From DATJPY01 sp035506135 (GTDB taxonomy: Bacteria > Myxococcota_A > UBA9160 > PR03), in the NCBI GenBank assembly GCA_035506135.1, contig DATJPY010000057.1, forward strand, positions 1 through 38,414: DNA of 38,414 nt, given 5' to 3'. The notes beneath the pieces were generated by a model. That model worked only from the letters and a program-made list of their open reading frames with translations. It did no database searches and had not been told where the DNA came from. Shown one piece after another: positions 25,474-33,765 of the stretch. The translations under genes were made by a program, and so were the position numbers. Every line of letters starts with the position of its first letter. Position 1 is the first letter of the stretch.

Positions 25474-25802
25474 TCGGCGGCGCGCCGCCGCAGCCGGAGT
25501 GCGCCGAGCAGGGCGAGCGCGCCGATGCTCGCGGTCTCGAGGGCCAGGCGTGCGGGCTCCGGCGTGAAGGTGATCGACAGGATGCCGGTCACGGGATCCT
25601 GCTCCTGGAGGACGCTCGCCGGCAGCGTGAAGCTCCCGTCGTCGGCGACCTCGATCGTCCCTCCCGCGGAGGCCGTGAGCGATGCGAAGGAGCCCACCTC
25701 GAGCATCAAGGTGGCGCTGTAGGGGAGCGGCTCCGCGGACGCACCGAGCGCGAATCCGGCGGCTCCGAGCTCGAGCAGGATCCAGCCTTGCGGCGACCGC
25801 AA
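25470..25802 (-). CDS. Short PEP-CTERM protein, shortened paralogue of its neighbour
   Basis: 110 residues: signal peptide (about 1-23), a short beta-rich core (LPYSATLML...GGTIEVADDGSFTLPAS) and a TPEP-type PEP-CTERM tail (PEP at 81-83, hydrophobic helix, RLRRR). Start is TTG at 25802, supported by a strong GGGAGGAG seven bases upstream. The core and tail match the next gene closely, but about 155 residues present in that paralogue between LPAS and PVTGxLSITFTPEP are missing here. The reading frame is intact, so it may be a functional minimal version. Stop overlaps the APC start. Confidence 0.78.
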   Translation of the reverse strand: MRSPQGWILLELGAAGFALGASAEPLPYSATLMLEVGSFASLTASAGGTIEVADDGSFTLPASVLQEQDPVTGILSITFTPEPARLALETASIGALALLGALRLRRRAAE

Positions 25803-25835
25803 TCCGCTCTCCTCCCGCTCCGAAGCGCGGCGGCC

Positions 25836-26654
25836 CTATCGGGACGGGCTGCGACCGTCCCGCCTGCTGTGTCGCAGGCGACCGACACCGAGCAGCGCCA
25901 GCGCCGCGATGCTGGTGCCCTGCAGCCAGAGCGCCCCGGGCTCGGGTGTGAAGGTGATCGAGAGGAGGCCGGTGACAGGTGCGGACAGGGCGAAGCTGGT
26001 GTTCACGTAGCGGTTCAGATACACGGGGATCACGAGGTTCAGCGAGCCCGCGCCGTGCGCGGTGCGGCTGTTGACGCCCGTGTGGGTCCGCGTCCCGAAG
26101 TTGGAAGACGTGGTGCTGAACGACTGCACGACCTTGCCGATGCGCCAGCCCACCGTGGCGACCGTGGGACCCGTGACTGGATACTGATACATCGAGAGAG
26201 TCAGCGTGGATGCGCCGCTCGTGACGTTCGCCGTCTCGGTGCCGACGGTGAAGGCCTTGGTGAGCATCAGCGTGGCGGGCGGGAAGGCGGGTGATCCCTT
26301 CGAGAAGAGCTTCACCTTGCCGAGCAGGGGCATCGTGCCGCCGGCCATCTTCGTTCCGCCGAACATGCCGGTGCCGTTGTGGAAGGCGAAGCTCGCCTTG
26401 GTGTAGACCTGCGTGGGCGGGGACGGCTCGGCCATCGCGGTCTGGTCGACCACGAAGAGACTGGCCGGAAGCGTGAAGCTGCCGTCGGAGGCGACGTCCA
26501 CCGTGCCCGAGGCGGAGGCCGTGATCGTCTGGAGCGATGCGAACTGGAGCGAGAGCTGCGCGTCGAAGGGGAGCGCTGCCGCGCTGGCGCCCGGCGCCCA
26601 GGCGCACAACGCGATCCCGACGCATGCCCAGGGCCCGATCGTCCGCATCCCCAT
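25836..26654 (-). CDS. PEP-CTERM protein, full-length paralogue
   Basis: 272 residues with a signal peptide (about 1-26), a beta-rich, Ser/Thr/Gly-rich mature domain and a PEP-CTERM tail (TPEPGAL at 236-242, hydrophobic helix, basic end with several extra residues). The N-terminal core (LPFDAQLSLQ...VASDGSFTLPAS) and tail are paralogous to the 110-residue gene 33 bp downstream. ATG 26654 has GGAGGGGG upstream; a second in-frame ATG at 26648 is possible. Family of the middle domain not recognised. Likely a surface or matrix protein. Confidence 0.85.
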   Translation of the reverse strand: MGMRTIGPWACVGIALCAWAPGASAAALPFDAQLSLQFASLQTITASASGTVDVASDGSFTLPASLFVVDQTAMAEPSPPTQVYTKASFAFHNGTGMFGGTKMAGGTMPLLGKVKLFSKGSPAFPPATLMLTKAFTVGTETANVTSGASTLTLSMYQYPVTGPTVATVGWRIGKVVQSFSTTSSNFGTRTHTGVNSRTAHGAGSLNLVIPVYLNRYVNTSFALSAPVTGLLSITFTPEPGALWLQGTSIAALALLGVGRLRHSRRDGRSPSR

Positions 26655-26664
26655 TGCCGTTCCC

Positions 26665-26681
26665 CCTCCGACCGTCGGAGG
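26665..26681 (-). promoter_or_regulatory. Hairpin that can mask the PEP-CTERM ribosome site
   Basis: CCTCCG (26665-26670) and CGGAGG (26676-26681) form a 6-bp stem with a 5-nt loop in the 55-bp gap between lpdA and the PEP-CTERM gene. On the transcript the strand containing GGAGG, the Shine-Dalgarno of the PEP-CTERM gene, is inside the stem, so folding would block initiation. Confidence 0.4.
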
Positions 26682-26709
26682 CGAGCTTATCAGGCGGCGG
26701 TCGGGGATG

Positions 26710-28128
26710 TCAGGCGCGCGGCGGGCGGCGGCGCGGGAGGTAGAGGTCGGTCACGGTGCCCGCCGCGACCTCGGCGGCCAGGCCGACCGTCTCCGAGAGC
26801 GTCGGGTGCGGGTGGACGGTCAGCGCCACGTCCTCGGAGTCGGCGCCCATCTCGATCGCCAGGGCGCACTCGGCGATCAGCTCGCCGGCGTGCGGGCCCA
26901 CGATCCCCGCGCCGAGCACGCGCCGCGTGTCCTTGGCCAGCACGAGCTTGGTGAGCCCCTCGCCGCGGCCCATCCCGAGTGCGCGTCCGCTCGCGGACCA
27001 CGGGAAACGCGCCACCTCGACCTCGACCCCGCGCGCGCGCGCCTCGGCCTCGCCGAGCCCCACCCACGCCACCTCGGGATCCGTGTACGCGACGGAGGGG
27101 ATGGCGCGCGCGTCGAAGCGCGCCGGCAGGCCCGCGGCGATCTCCGCTGCGGCGCGGCCCTCGTGGCTGGCCTTGTGTGCGAGGAGCGGCGGGCGCGCGA
27201 CGTCGCCGATCGCGAAGACGTGCGGCAGGTTGGTGCACAGCCGCTCGTCGACCGGCACGAACCCGTGCGCGTCGACCCGCAGGCCGGCGGCCTCCGCGCC
27301 GATGCGGTCGCCGTTCGGCCGGCGGCCGACCGCCACCAGCACGCGGTCGAAGAGCGCCTGCTTCGGCGCCTTCGATCCCTCGAATGAGACCCGGAGCCCG
27401 TCGGTGCGCGGCTCGATCGCGGTCACCTTCGTGCCCAGGAAGACGCCGGCGTAGCGGCCCGCGATGCGGCGCTCGAGCGGGCGCACCAGCTCGGGATCGG
27501 GCCCCGCCATCAGCCGGTCGAGCAGCTCGACGACGGTGACCTCGCAGCCGAGCGCGTCGTAGACCGTCGCCAGCTCGAGGCCGATCACGCCGCCGCCGAT
27601 CACCAGGAGGCGCCGCGGCAGCTCGTCGAGCGCGAGCGCCGCGGTGGAGTCCATCACGCGCGGGTCGTCGACGCCGGGCAGGCGCAGCGGGCGAGAGCCC
27701 GCCGCCACGATCGCGCGCTCGAACGAGATCGAGACCGTCCCGTCCACCGTCTCGACGTCGACTCGCTTCGGACCGGCGAAGCGGCCGGTGCCGGTGACCA
27801 CCGTGACGCCGCGCTGCCGGGCGAGCTGGGCGAGGCCGCCGGTGAGCCGGCCTACCACCTCGTCCTTGCGCGCGCGCAGCCGCGCGAGGTCGAGCTTGGG
27901 CGCCCCGAACTCGACGCCCGCCTCGCCGAGCGCGCGCGCCGCGTCGATCACCTCCGCCACGTGCAGCAGCGCCTTGGACGGAATGCATCCGACGTTCAGG
28001 CAGACACCACCGAGCGTCGGGAAGCGCTCGACCAGGGTCACCGTGCGGCCGAGGTCGGCGGCGCGGAACGCGGCGGTGTAGCCGCCCGGTCCCGCGCCGA
28101 GCACCAGCACGTCCGCGCGCAGGTCCAT
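26710..28128 (-). CDS. lpdA: Dihydrolipoyl dehydrogenase (E3)
   Basis: 472-residue FAD enzyme that reoxidises dihydrolipoamide on the E2 arm and passes electrons to NAD+. Seen: FAD fold VLVLGAGPGGYTAAFRAADLG near the N-terminus, redox disulfide C43/C48 in GGVCLNVGCIPSK, NAD fold LLVIGGGVIGLELATVYDALG, and the C-terminal HPHPTLSE with catalytic His-Glu (about 441 and 446). ATG 28128 shares one base with the aceF stop (TGATG). Last gene of the lipA-aceE-aceF-lpdA run, so it serves pyruvate dehydrogenase at least. Confidence 0.96.
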   Translation of the reverse strand: MDLRADVLVLGAGPGGYTAAFRAADLGRTVTLVERFPTLGGVCLNVGCIPSKALLHVAEVIDAARALGEAGVEFGAPKLDLARLRARKDEVVGRLTGGLAQLARQRGVTVVTGTGRFAGPKRVDVETVDGTVSISFERAIVAAGSRPLRLPGVDDPRVMDSTAALALDELPRRLLVIGGGVIGLELATVYDALGCEVTVVELLDRLMAGPDPELVRPLERRIAGRYAGVFLGTKVTAIEPRTDGLRVSFEGSKAPKQALFDRVLVAVGRRPNGDRIGAEAAGLRVDAHGFVPVDERLCTNLPHVFAIGDVARPPLLAHKASHEGRAAAEIAAGLPARFDARAIPSVAYTDPEVAWVGLGEAEARARGVEVEVARFPWSASGRALGMGRGEGLTKLVLAKDTRRVLGAGIVGPHAGELIAECALAIEMGADSEDVALTVHPHPTLSETVGLAAEVAAGTVTDLYLPRRRPPRA

Positions 28129-29423
28129 CAGAGCAGGATCCGGCGCAGGTCGCCGAGCAGCGCCGCCAGTCGGGTGGTGAACCGCGCGGCGTCCGCGCCG
28201 TCGATCACGCGGTGGTCGTACGAGAGCGAGAGCGGAAGCGAGAGCCGCGGGACGAACGCGCCGTCGCGCCAGACCGGCTTCCACGCCATGCGCGAGACGC
28301 CGAGGATTGCCACCTCCGGGTGGTTCACGATCGGCGTGAAGGAGGTGCCCCCGATGCCGCCCAGGCTCGAGATGCTGAAGGTGCCGCCCTGCAGGTGCTC
28401 GGGGCGGAGCTTGCGATCGCGCGCGCGGCCGGACAGATCCTGGAGCTCCGCCGCGAGCTCGAAGAGCCCCTTGCGGTCGGCGTCGCGCACGACCGGCACC
28501 ACGAGCCCGTGCTCGGTATCGACCGCCACGCCGATGTGGTAGTAGCGCTTCAGGATCAGGTTCTCGCCGGTGCGGTCGAGCGACGCGTTGAAGTGCGGGA
28601 ACTCCTGCAGCGCCCGCGCGCAGGCCTTCACCAGGAAGGGCAGGAAGGTGAGCTTGGCCCCGCGCGCGGCCGCCTCCTGCTTGTTGGCCTCGCGGAACGC
28701 CTCGAGCTCGGTGACGTCCGCGTCGTCGTGCTGCGTGACGTGCGGCACGGTCACCCAGCTCCGGTGCAGGTTCGCGGACGCGACGCGGCGGACGCGGTTC
28801 AGCGGCGCGAGCTCCGTCGGTCCCCACTTCGCGAAGTCGATGTCGACGGGCGCGGCCACGGACACGCCGGCGATCGGCACCGCCGCCGCGCCGCGCTGCG
28901 CGACGACGGCCTTCACGTAGCCCTGCACGTCCTCGGGCAGGATGCGCCCCTTCGGGCCGCTGCCGGGAACCAGGCCGAGGTCGACGCCGAACTCGCGCGC
29001 GAGGCGCCGCACCGAGGGACCCGCGTGGGCGCTCACCGGCGTGCCGGTCGCGGAGTAGGGGGCGAGGTCCGCCGGGGCGGGCTCCGGTCCTTCCTCCCTT
29101 TCCTCCTCCTTCTGCTCCTTCTTCTCTTCCTTCTCCGATCGAAGCTCGGGTCGCGCGACAGCAGTCGGCGCGTCCGAAGCCTCTTCGGCCTCGACGATCG
29201 CGAGCAGCGCGCCCTCGCTCACCTTGTCGCCGACGCCGACCTTGAGCGCCTTCACGACGCCGGCGAACGGCGCCGGGATCTCCATCGTGGCCTTGTCGCT
29301 CTCGAGCACCAGCAGCGACTGCTCGGCCTCGACCCGGTCACCCGGCTTCACCAGCAGCTCGATCACGTCGACGTTCTCGAAGTCGCCGATGTCGGGCAGC
29401 CGGACCTCTCGCTCGACGGGCAT
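28128..29423 (-). CDS. aceF: Pyruvate dehydrogenase E2, dihydrolipoyllysine acetyltransferase
   Basis: 431 residues. A single lipoyl domain (1-78; lipoyl Lys44 in LESDKATMEIP) is followed by a very charged Glu/Lys linker (about 90-115), a peripheral subunit-binding domain (GPSVRRLAREFGVDLGLVPG) and the catalytic acyltransferase domain ending in SYDHRVIDGADAARF, with the active His and Asp. It takes acetyl from E1 to CoA. One lipoyl domain, rather than three as in E. coli, makes this a compact E2. ATG 29423 with GGGGAG seven bases upstream, 17 bp after aceE. The open frame continuing to 32057 is aceE out of frame. Confidence 0.95.
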   Translation of the reverse strand: MPVEREVRLPDIGDFENVDVIELLVKPGDRVEAEQSLLVLESDKATMEIPAPFAGVVKALKVGVGDKVSEGALLAIVEAEEASDAPTAVARPELRSEKEEKKEQKEEEREEGPEPAPADLAPYSATGTPVSAHAGPSVRRLAREFGVDLGLVPGSGPKGRILPEDVQGYVKAVVAQRGAAAVPIAGVSVAAPVDIDFAKWGPTELAPLNRVRRVASANLHRSWVTVPHVTQHDDADVTELEAFREANKQEAAARGAKLTFLPFLVKACARALQEFPHFNASLDRTGENLILKRYYHIGVAVDTEHGLVVPVVRDADRKGLFELAAELQDLSGRARDRKLRPEHLQGGTFSISSLGGIGGTSFTPIVNHPEVAILGVSRMAWKPVWRDGAFVPRLSLPLSLSYDHRVIDGADAARFTTRLAALLGDLRRILL

Positions 29424-29440
29424 GCGCGCTCCCCGGTGGC

Positions 29441-32101
29441 TCAGGAGGTGGCCGGATTCGGCTTGTTCGGATCGATCTTCCAGCGCTCGAGCGCCTGGCG
29501 CACCGTGACGGGCGGGAGCATTCCCGCGTCGGCGAGCGAGCGCAGGCTGGCGAGCGCGACGAAGTGCCGGTTCACCTCGAAGAAGTGGCGCAGGCGCTCG
29601 CGGCGATCGGAGCGCCCGAAGCCGTCGGTTCCGAGCACCCGGTACGGCGCGCGCACGAACGGGCGGATCTGGTCCGCGTACGCTTTCACGTAGTCGGTGG
29701 CGGCGACCACGGGCCCCGGGCGGCCCTCGAGCATCTGCTCGACCCAGCTCCGGCGCGGCCGTTCGTCCGGATGCAGCAGGTTCCAGCGCTCGACCGCGAG
29801 CCCGTCGCGGCGCAGCTCGGTCAGGCTCGTCGCGCTCCACACGTCCGCCTCGACGCCGAACTCGTCGCGCAGCAGGTCGGCGGCCGCGAGCACCTCGCGC
29901 AGGATGGTTCCGCTCCCGAGGAGCTGGACCCGCGGGCGCGCGGCGTCGACGGCCTCGCGCAGGAGGTACAGCCCGCGCAGGATCCCCTCGCCCGAGCCGG
30001 AGGGCATGGCCGGATGGGCGTAGTTCTCGTTCATCATCGTGATGTAGTAGTAGATGCTTTCCTGCCGCCGCAGCATCCGGTCGAGCCCCTCGTGCACGAT
30101 CACCGCGAGCTCGTAGGCGTAGGTCGGGTCGTAGGCGACACAGTTCGGGATCGACGAGACCCAGAGCTGGCTGTGGCCGTCCTGGTGCTGCAGCCCCTCG
30201 CCGGCGAGCGTGGTGCGCCCCGCCGTGCCGCCCAGCAGGAAGCCGCGCGCGCGCGAGTCGGCGGCCGCCCAGAAGAGGTCGCCGATGCGCTGCACGCCGA
30301 ACATCGAGTAGAAGGCGTAGAACGGGATCATCGGGACGCCGTGCGTCGAGTAGCTGGTGCCCGCCGCGATCCAGGACGCCATCGCGCCCGCCTCGCAGAT
30401 GCCCTCCTGCAGGATCTGCCCCTTCTCGTCCTCGCGGTAGTACATGACCTGGTCGGAGTCGACCGGCTCGTACTTCTGACCCTCGGCGGCGTAGATCCCG
30501 AGCTGGCGGAAGAGCCCCTCCATGCCGAAGGTGCGGGCCTCGTCGGCGATGATCGGCACCACCAGGCGCCCGATCCTCTTGTCGCGCACCAGCGCCGAGA
30601 GCACTCGCACGTACGCCATCGTGGTCGAGTACTCGCGGTCGCCGGAGCCCTCGAGCAGCTTGTCGAAGATCGAGAGCGGCGGCATCTCGAGCGACGGCCC
30701 CTGCGCGCGGCGCGCGGGGAGGTAGCCGCCGAGCGCGGCGCGGCGCTCGTGCATGTAGCGGAGCTCGGGGCTGTCGTCGGGAGGCTTGTAGAAGGGCGTG
30801 TCGGCGATGCGCTCGTCGGGGATCGGGATGCGGTAGCGGTCGCGGAAGGCCTTGAGGGCGTGCTCGGCCAGCTTCTTCTGCTGGTGGGAGAAGTTCATCC
30901 CCTCGCCGGACTCGCCCATGCCGTAGCCCTTCACCGTCTTCGCGAGGATCACGGTGGGACGCCCGACGTGGCGCACGGCGGCGGCGTACGCGGCGTAGAT
31001 CTTCTGCGGGTCGTGGCCGCCGCGGTCGAGCTGCCAGACCTCGTCGTCGGTCATGTGGGCGACCATGGCGCGCAGCTCCGGGTCCACGCCGAAGAAATGC
31101 TCGCGCGTGTAGGCCCCGCCGCGCGCCTTGTAGTTCTGGTAGTCGCCGTCGACGGCGCGCTCCATCCGCTCGAGCAGGAGACCCTTGCGGTCCTTGGCGA
31201 AGAGGGGATCCCAGCGTCCACCCCAGATCACCTTGATCACGTTCCAGCCGGCGCCGCGGAAGTCGCCCTCCAGCTCCTGGATGATCTTGCCGTTGCCGCG
31301 CACGGGGCCGTCGAGGCGCTGCAGGTTGCAGTTCACCACGAAGATCAGGTTGTCGAGCTTCTCGCGGGCCGCGAGTCCGATGGCGCCGAGCGACTCGGGC
31401 TCGTCCATCTCGCCGTCGCCCATGAAGACCCAGACCTTGCGCTCGGCGGTGTCGAGGATCCCGCGCGCGCCCAGGTACTTCATGAAGCGCGCCTGATAGA
31501 TGCCCATGATCGGGCCGAGCCCCATCGATACCGTCGGGAAGTTCCAGAGCTCGGGCATCAGCCAGGGGTGCGGATACGAGGACAGGCCCCGGCCGTCGAC
31601 CTCCTGGCGGAAGTTGCGCAGCTGCTCCTCGGAGAGCCGGCCCTCGAGGTACGCGCGCGCGTAGATGCCGGGCGACGAGTGGCCCTGCACGTAGACGAGG
31701 TCGCCGCCGCCCGCGGCGCCCTGCGCGCGGAAGAAGTGGTTGAAGCCGACGTCGTAGAGCGTGGCGGCCGAGGCGAAGCTCGCGATGTGGCCGCCGAGCT
31801 CCGAGGAGTGCCGGTTGGCCTGCACCACCATGGCGAGCGCGTTCCAGCGCACCAGCGAGCGGATGCGGTGCTCGAGGCCGGGCTCGCCCGGCATCTTCTC
31901 CTCCTCCGAGACCGGGATCGTGTTCACGTAGGCCGTGTTCGGCGAGTAGGGGAGCTGCACCCCCGAGCGGCGCGCCCGATCGATCAGGCGCTCGATCAGG
32001 TAGTGGGCGCGCTCGACGCCCTCGTTCTGCAGCACCGAGTCCAGCGCCTCGAGCCACTCCTGCGTCTCGCGCGGGTCGCGGTCGGCGTCGCGATCGACCA
32101 T
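29441..32101 (-). CDS. aceE: Pyruvate dehydrogenase E1, homodimeric type
   Basis: 886 residues, matching the single-chain (alpha2) E1 of E. coli (about 887) rather than the split alpha/beta form. It decarboxylates pyruvate with thiamine diphosphate and reductively acetylates E2. The ThDP site is clear: GDGEMDEPES then NLIFVVNCN. N-terminal ETQEWLEALDSVL and the segments RHSSELGGHIASFASAA and QGHSSPGIYARA are typical. ATG 32101, four bases after the lipA stop. Sits between lipA and aceF on the same strand. Confidence 0.96.
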   Translation of the reverse strand: MVDRDADRDPRETQEWLEALDSVLQNEGVERAHYLIERLIDRARRSGVQLPYSPNTAYVNTIPVSEEEKMPGEPGLEHRIRSLVRWNALAMVVQANRHSSELGGHIASFASAATLYDVGFNHFFRAQGAAGGGDLVYVQGHSSPGIYARAYLEGRLSEEQLRNFRQEVDGRGLSSYPHPWLMPELWNFPTVSMGLGPIMGIYQARFMKYLGARGILDTAERKVWVFMGDGEMDEPESLGAIGLAAREKLDNLIFVVNCNLQRLDGPVRGNGKIIQELEGDFRGAGWNVIKVIWGGRWDPLFAKDRKGLLLERMERAVDGDYQNYKARGGAYTREHFFGVDPELRAMVAHMTDDEVWQLDRGGHDPQKIYAAYAAAVRHVGRPTVILAKTVKGYGMGESGEGMNFSHQQKKLAEHALKAFRDRYRIPIPDERIADTPFYKPPDDSPELRYMHERRAALGGYLPARRAQGPSLEMPPLSIFDKLLEGSGDREYSTTMAYVRVLSALVRDKRIGRLVVPIIADEARTFGMEGLFRQLGIYAAEGQKYEPVDSDQVMYYREDEKGQILQEGICEAGAMASWIAAGTSYSTHGVPMIPFYAFYSMFGVQRIGDLFWAAADSRARGFLLGGTAGRTTLAGEGLQHQDGHSQLWVSSIPNCVAYDPTYAYELAVIVHEGLDRMLRRQESIYYYITMMNENYAHPAMPSGSGEGILRGLYLLREAVDAARPRVQLLGSGTILREVLAAADLLRDEFGVEADVWSATSLTELRRDGLAVERWNLLHPDERPRRSWVEQMLEGRPGPVVAATDYVKAYADQIRPFVRAPYRVLGTDGFGRSDRRERLRHFFEVNRHFVALASLRSLADAGMLPPVTVRQALERWKIDPNKPNPATS

Positions 32102-32105
32102 GGCG

Positions 32106-33044
32106 CTAGCCCCGGCGCGCTCGCCGCAGCCGCTCGAAGTCGGCGTCGGCGTGATAGGAGGAGCGCACGAGCGGCCCGGCGGAGACCTGCAGGAAGCCCC
32201 GGGCGAGCGCCTGCTCGCGGTAGTGCTCGAACTCCTGCGGCTCCACCCATCGCGACACTGGAATATGTCGGAGGCTCGGGCGCAGGTACTGGCCGATGGT
32301 GACGAAGTCGACGTCGGCCGCGCGCAGGTCGTCGAGCACCGCCTCGACCTCGGGCGCGCGCTCGCCGAGACCCACCATGATCCCGGACTTGGTGAAGACC
32401 CCGGCGCAGAGGCGTTTGGCGCGGGCCAGCAGCTCGAGCGAGTGCCGGTAGCTCGCGCCGGGCCGCACCGCGCGGTAGCGCCGCGGCACCGTCTCGAGGT
32501 TGTGGTTCCACACGTCCGGGCGCGCCTCCGCCACCCGTTCGGGCGCGCCCGGCTTGCGCCGGAAGTCGGGCGTCAGCACCTCCACCGTGGCGCCGGGCGC
32601 ATGCCGGCGGATCGAGGCGATGCAGGCGGCGAAGTGCTCGGCGCCGCCGTCCGGGAGATCGTCGCGATCGACCGACGTCACCACCACGTGCCGCAGTCCG
32701 AGGCGCGCGGCGGCCTCGCCCACCCGCTCGGGCTCGCGCGGATCGACGAGGTCCGGCGCGCCGGTCTTCACGTTGCAGAAGCTGCAGGCTCGGGTGCAGA
32801 CGCTGCCGAGGATCATCACGGTCGCGTGCCGCTGCGCCCAGCACTCACCGAGGTTGGGGCAGGCCGCCTCCTCGCAGACCGTGTGCAGGCGGAGCTCGCG
32901 GACGAGAGACCGCGTCTCGCGGAGCTCGGGGCTGTCCGTGATGCGGACGCGCAGCCACGGAGGCTTGCGGAGCGGGGCCACCGGCTCCGCGGGGCCGGTC
33001 GACGCGGACCGGGGGGCACGCAGTCTGGCTCGCCGCGCCTCCAA
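32106..33044 (-). CDS. lipA: Lipoyl synthase
   Basis: 312-residue radical-SAM enzyme that inserts two sulfurs into octanoyl groups on lipoyl domains. Both iron-sulfur sites are visible: auxiliary cluster C57/C62/C68 (CEEAACPNLGEC) and radical-SAM C83/C87/C90 (CTRACSFC), plus the C-terminal RSSYHA serine motif. Start is TTG at 33044, backed by GGGAGGAAG just upstream. It lies 4 bp before aceE, tying cofactor assembly to its main client. No lipB or lplA gene is in the window. Confidence 0.95.
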   Translation of the reverse strand: MEARRARLRAPRSASTGPAEPVAPLRKPPWLRVRITDSPELRETRSLVRELRLHTVCEEAACPNLGECWAQRHATVMILGSVCTRACSFCNVKTGAPDLVDPREPERVGEAAARLGLRHVVVTSVDRDDLPDGGAEHFAACIASIRRHAPGATVEVLTPDFRRKPGAPERVAEARPDVWNHNLETVPRRYRAVRPGASYRHSLELLARAKRLCAGVFTKSGIMVGLGERAPEVEAVLDDLRAADVDFVTIGQYLRPSLRHIPVSRWVEPQEFEHYREQALARGFLQVSAGPLVRSSYHADADFERLRRARRG

Positions 33045-33113
33045 TCCCTTCCTCCCAGGCGCGGCCCCAGAGTAACTTGGCCCCTCGGGGACGCCCGTGC
33101 CCGTGCAGTTCTC

Positions 33114-33728
33114 CTATCGGCGGGCGGCGGCTCGGAGGCAAGCCTCGCGCACGAGCGGCATCCGGTCATTGCCGAAGTACATGTCGTCGCGGTCGACGAA
33201 GAGGGTGGGCGAGCCGAAGCCGCCGCGGGCGACCAACTCGTCCGTGTTGGCGCGCAGCCGCTCCTTGATCGCGGGGCTGGCGATCGCCGCGAAGAACGAC
33301 TCCCGCGCCAGGCCGACGCCCCCCGCCACCTCCGCCAGGACGTCCTCCTGCGAGATGTCGCGCCCCTCGCCCCAGTAGGCCTCGAAGACGGCGCGTGCGT
33401 AGGGCGACACACATCCCGCGTCGAGCGCCACCAGCGCGCCGCGCATGGCGCGCACGCTGTTCACCGGGAAGACGGACGGCTGTCCGATCTTCAGGCGCTG
33501 GTGACGCGCCCAGTCGCGCAGGTCCTTCGCGTAGTAGCGGGCCTTCGGCGGCACGGGATTCGAGCGCTGCTCGTAGACGCTCGGGTTCACCGCGTTGAAG
33601 ACGCCGCCGACCAGGATCGGCTTCCAGACCAGGCCGGCGCCGGTCTCGGCGGCGAGCGGCTCGACGCGATCGAAGGCGAGGTAGGTCCACGGGCTCGAGC
33701 AGTCGAAGAAGAACTCGAGCGTCGGCAT
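33114..33728 (-). CDS. 2-hydroxychromene-2-carboxylate isomerase family protein (DsbA fold)
   Basis: 204 residues of the HCCA-isomerase/kappa-GST type, a DsbA-like thioredoxin fold without CxxC. The start EFFFDCSSPWTYLAFDRVEP carries the glutathione-activating Ser position (SSPW), and GSPTLFVDRDDMYFGNDRM at the C-terminus is the cis-Pro/second substrate segment. Members isomerise ring-cleavage intermediates or act as GSTs; the substrate here is unknown. ATG 33728 with AGAGGA upstream. Sits between the crotonase (37-bp gap) and lipA (69-bp gap), probably cotranscribed with the crotonase. Confidence 0.88.
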   Translation of the reverse strand: MPTLEFFFDCSSPWTYLAFDRVEPLAAETGAGLVWKPILVGGVFNAVNPSVYEQRSNPVPPKARYYAKDLRDWARHQRLKIGQPSVFPVNSVRAMRGALVALDAGCVSPYARAVFEAYWGEGRDISQEDVLAEVAGGVGLARESFFAAIASPAIKERLRANTDELVARGGFGSPTLFVDRDDMYFGNDRMPLVREACLRAAARR

Positions 33729-33765
33729 GTCCGGATCCTCTCGCTCCGCCCGAGGGCGAGCCGCT

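Noticed and set aside
29564..32302. 912-residue open frame on plus
   Set aside because: Antisense of aceE, which has unmistakable ThDP motifs.
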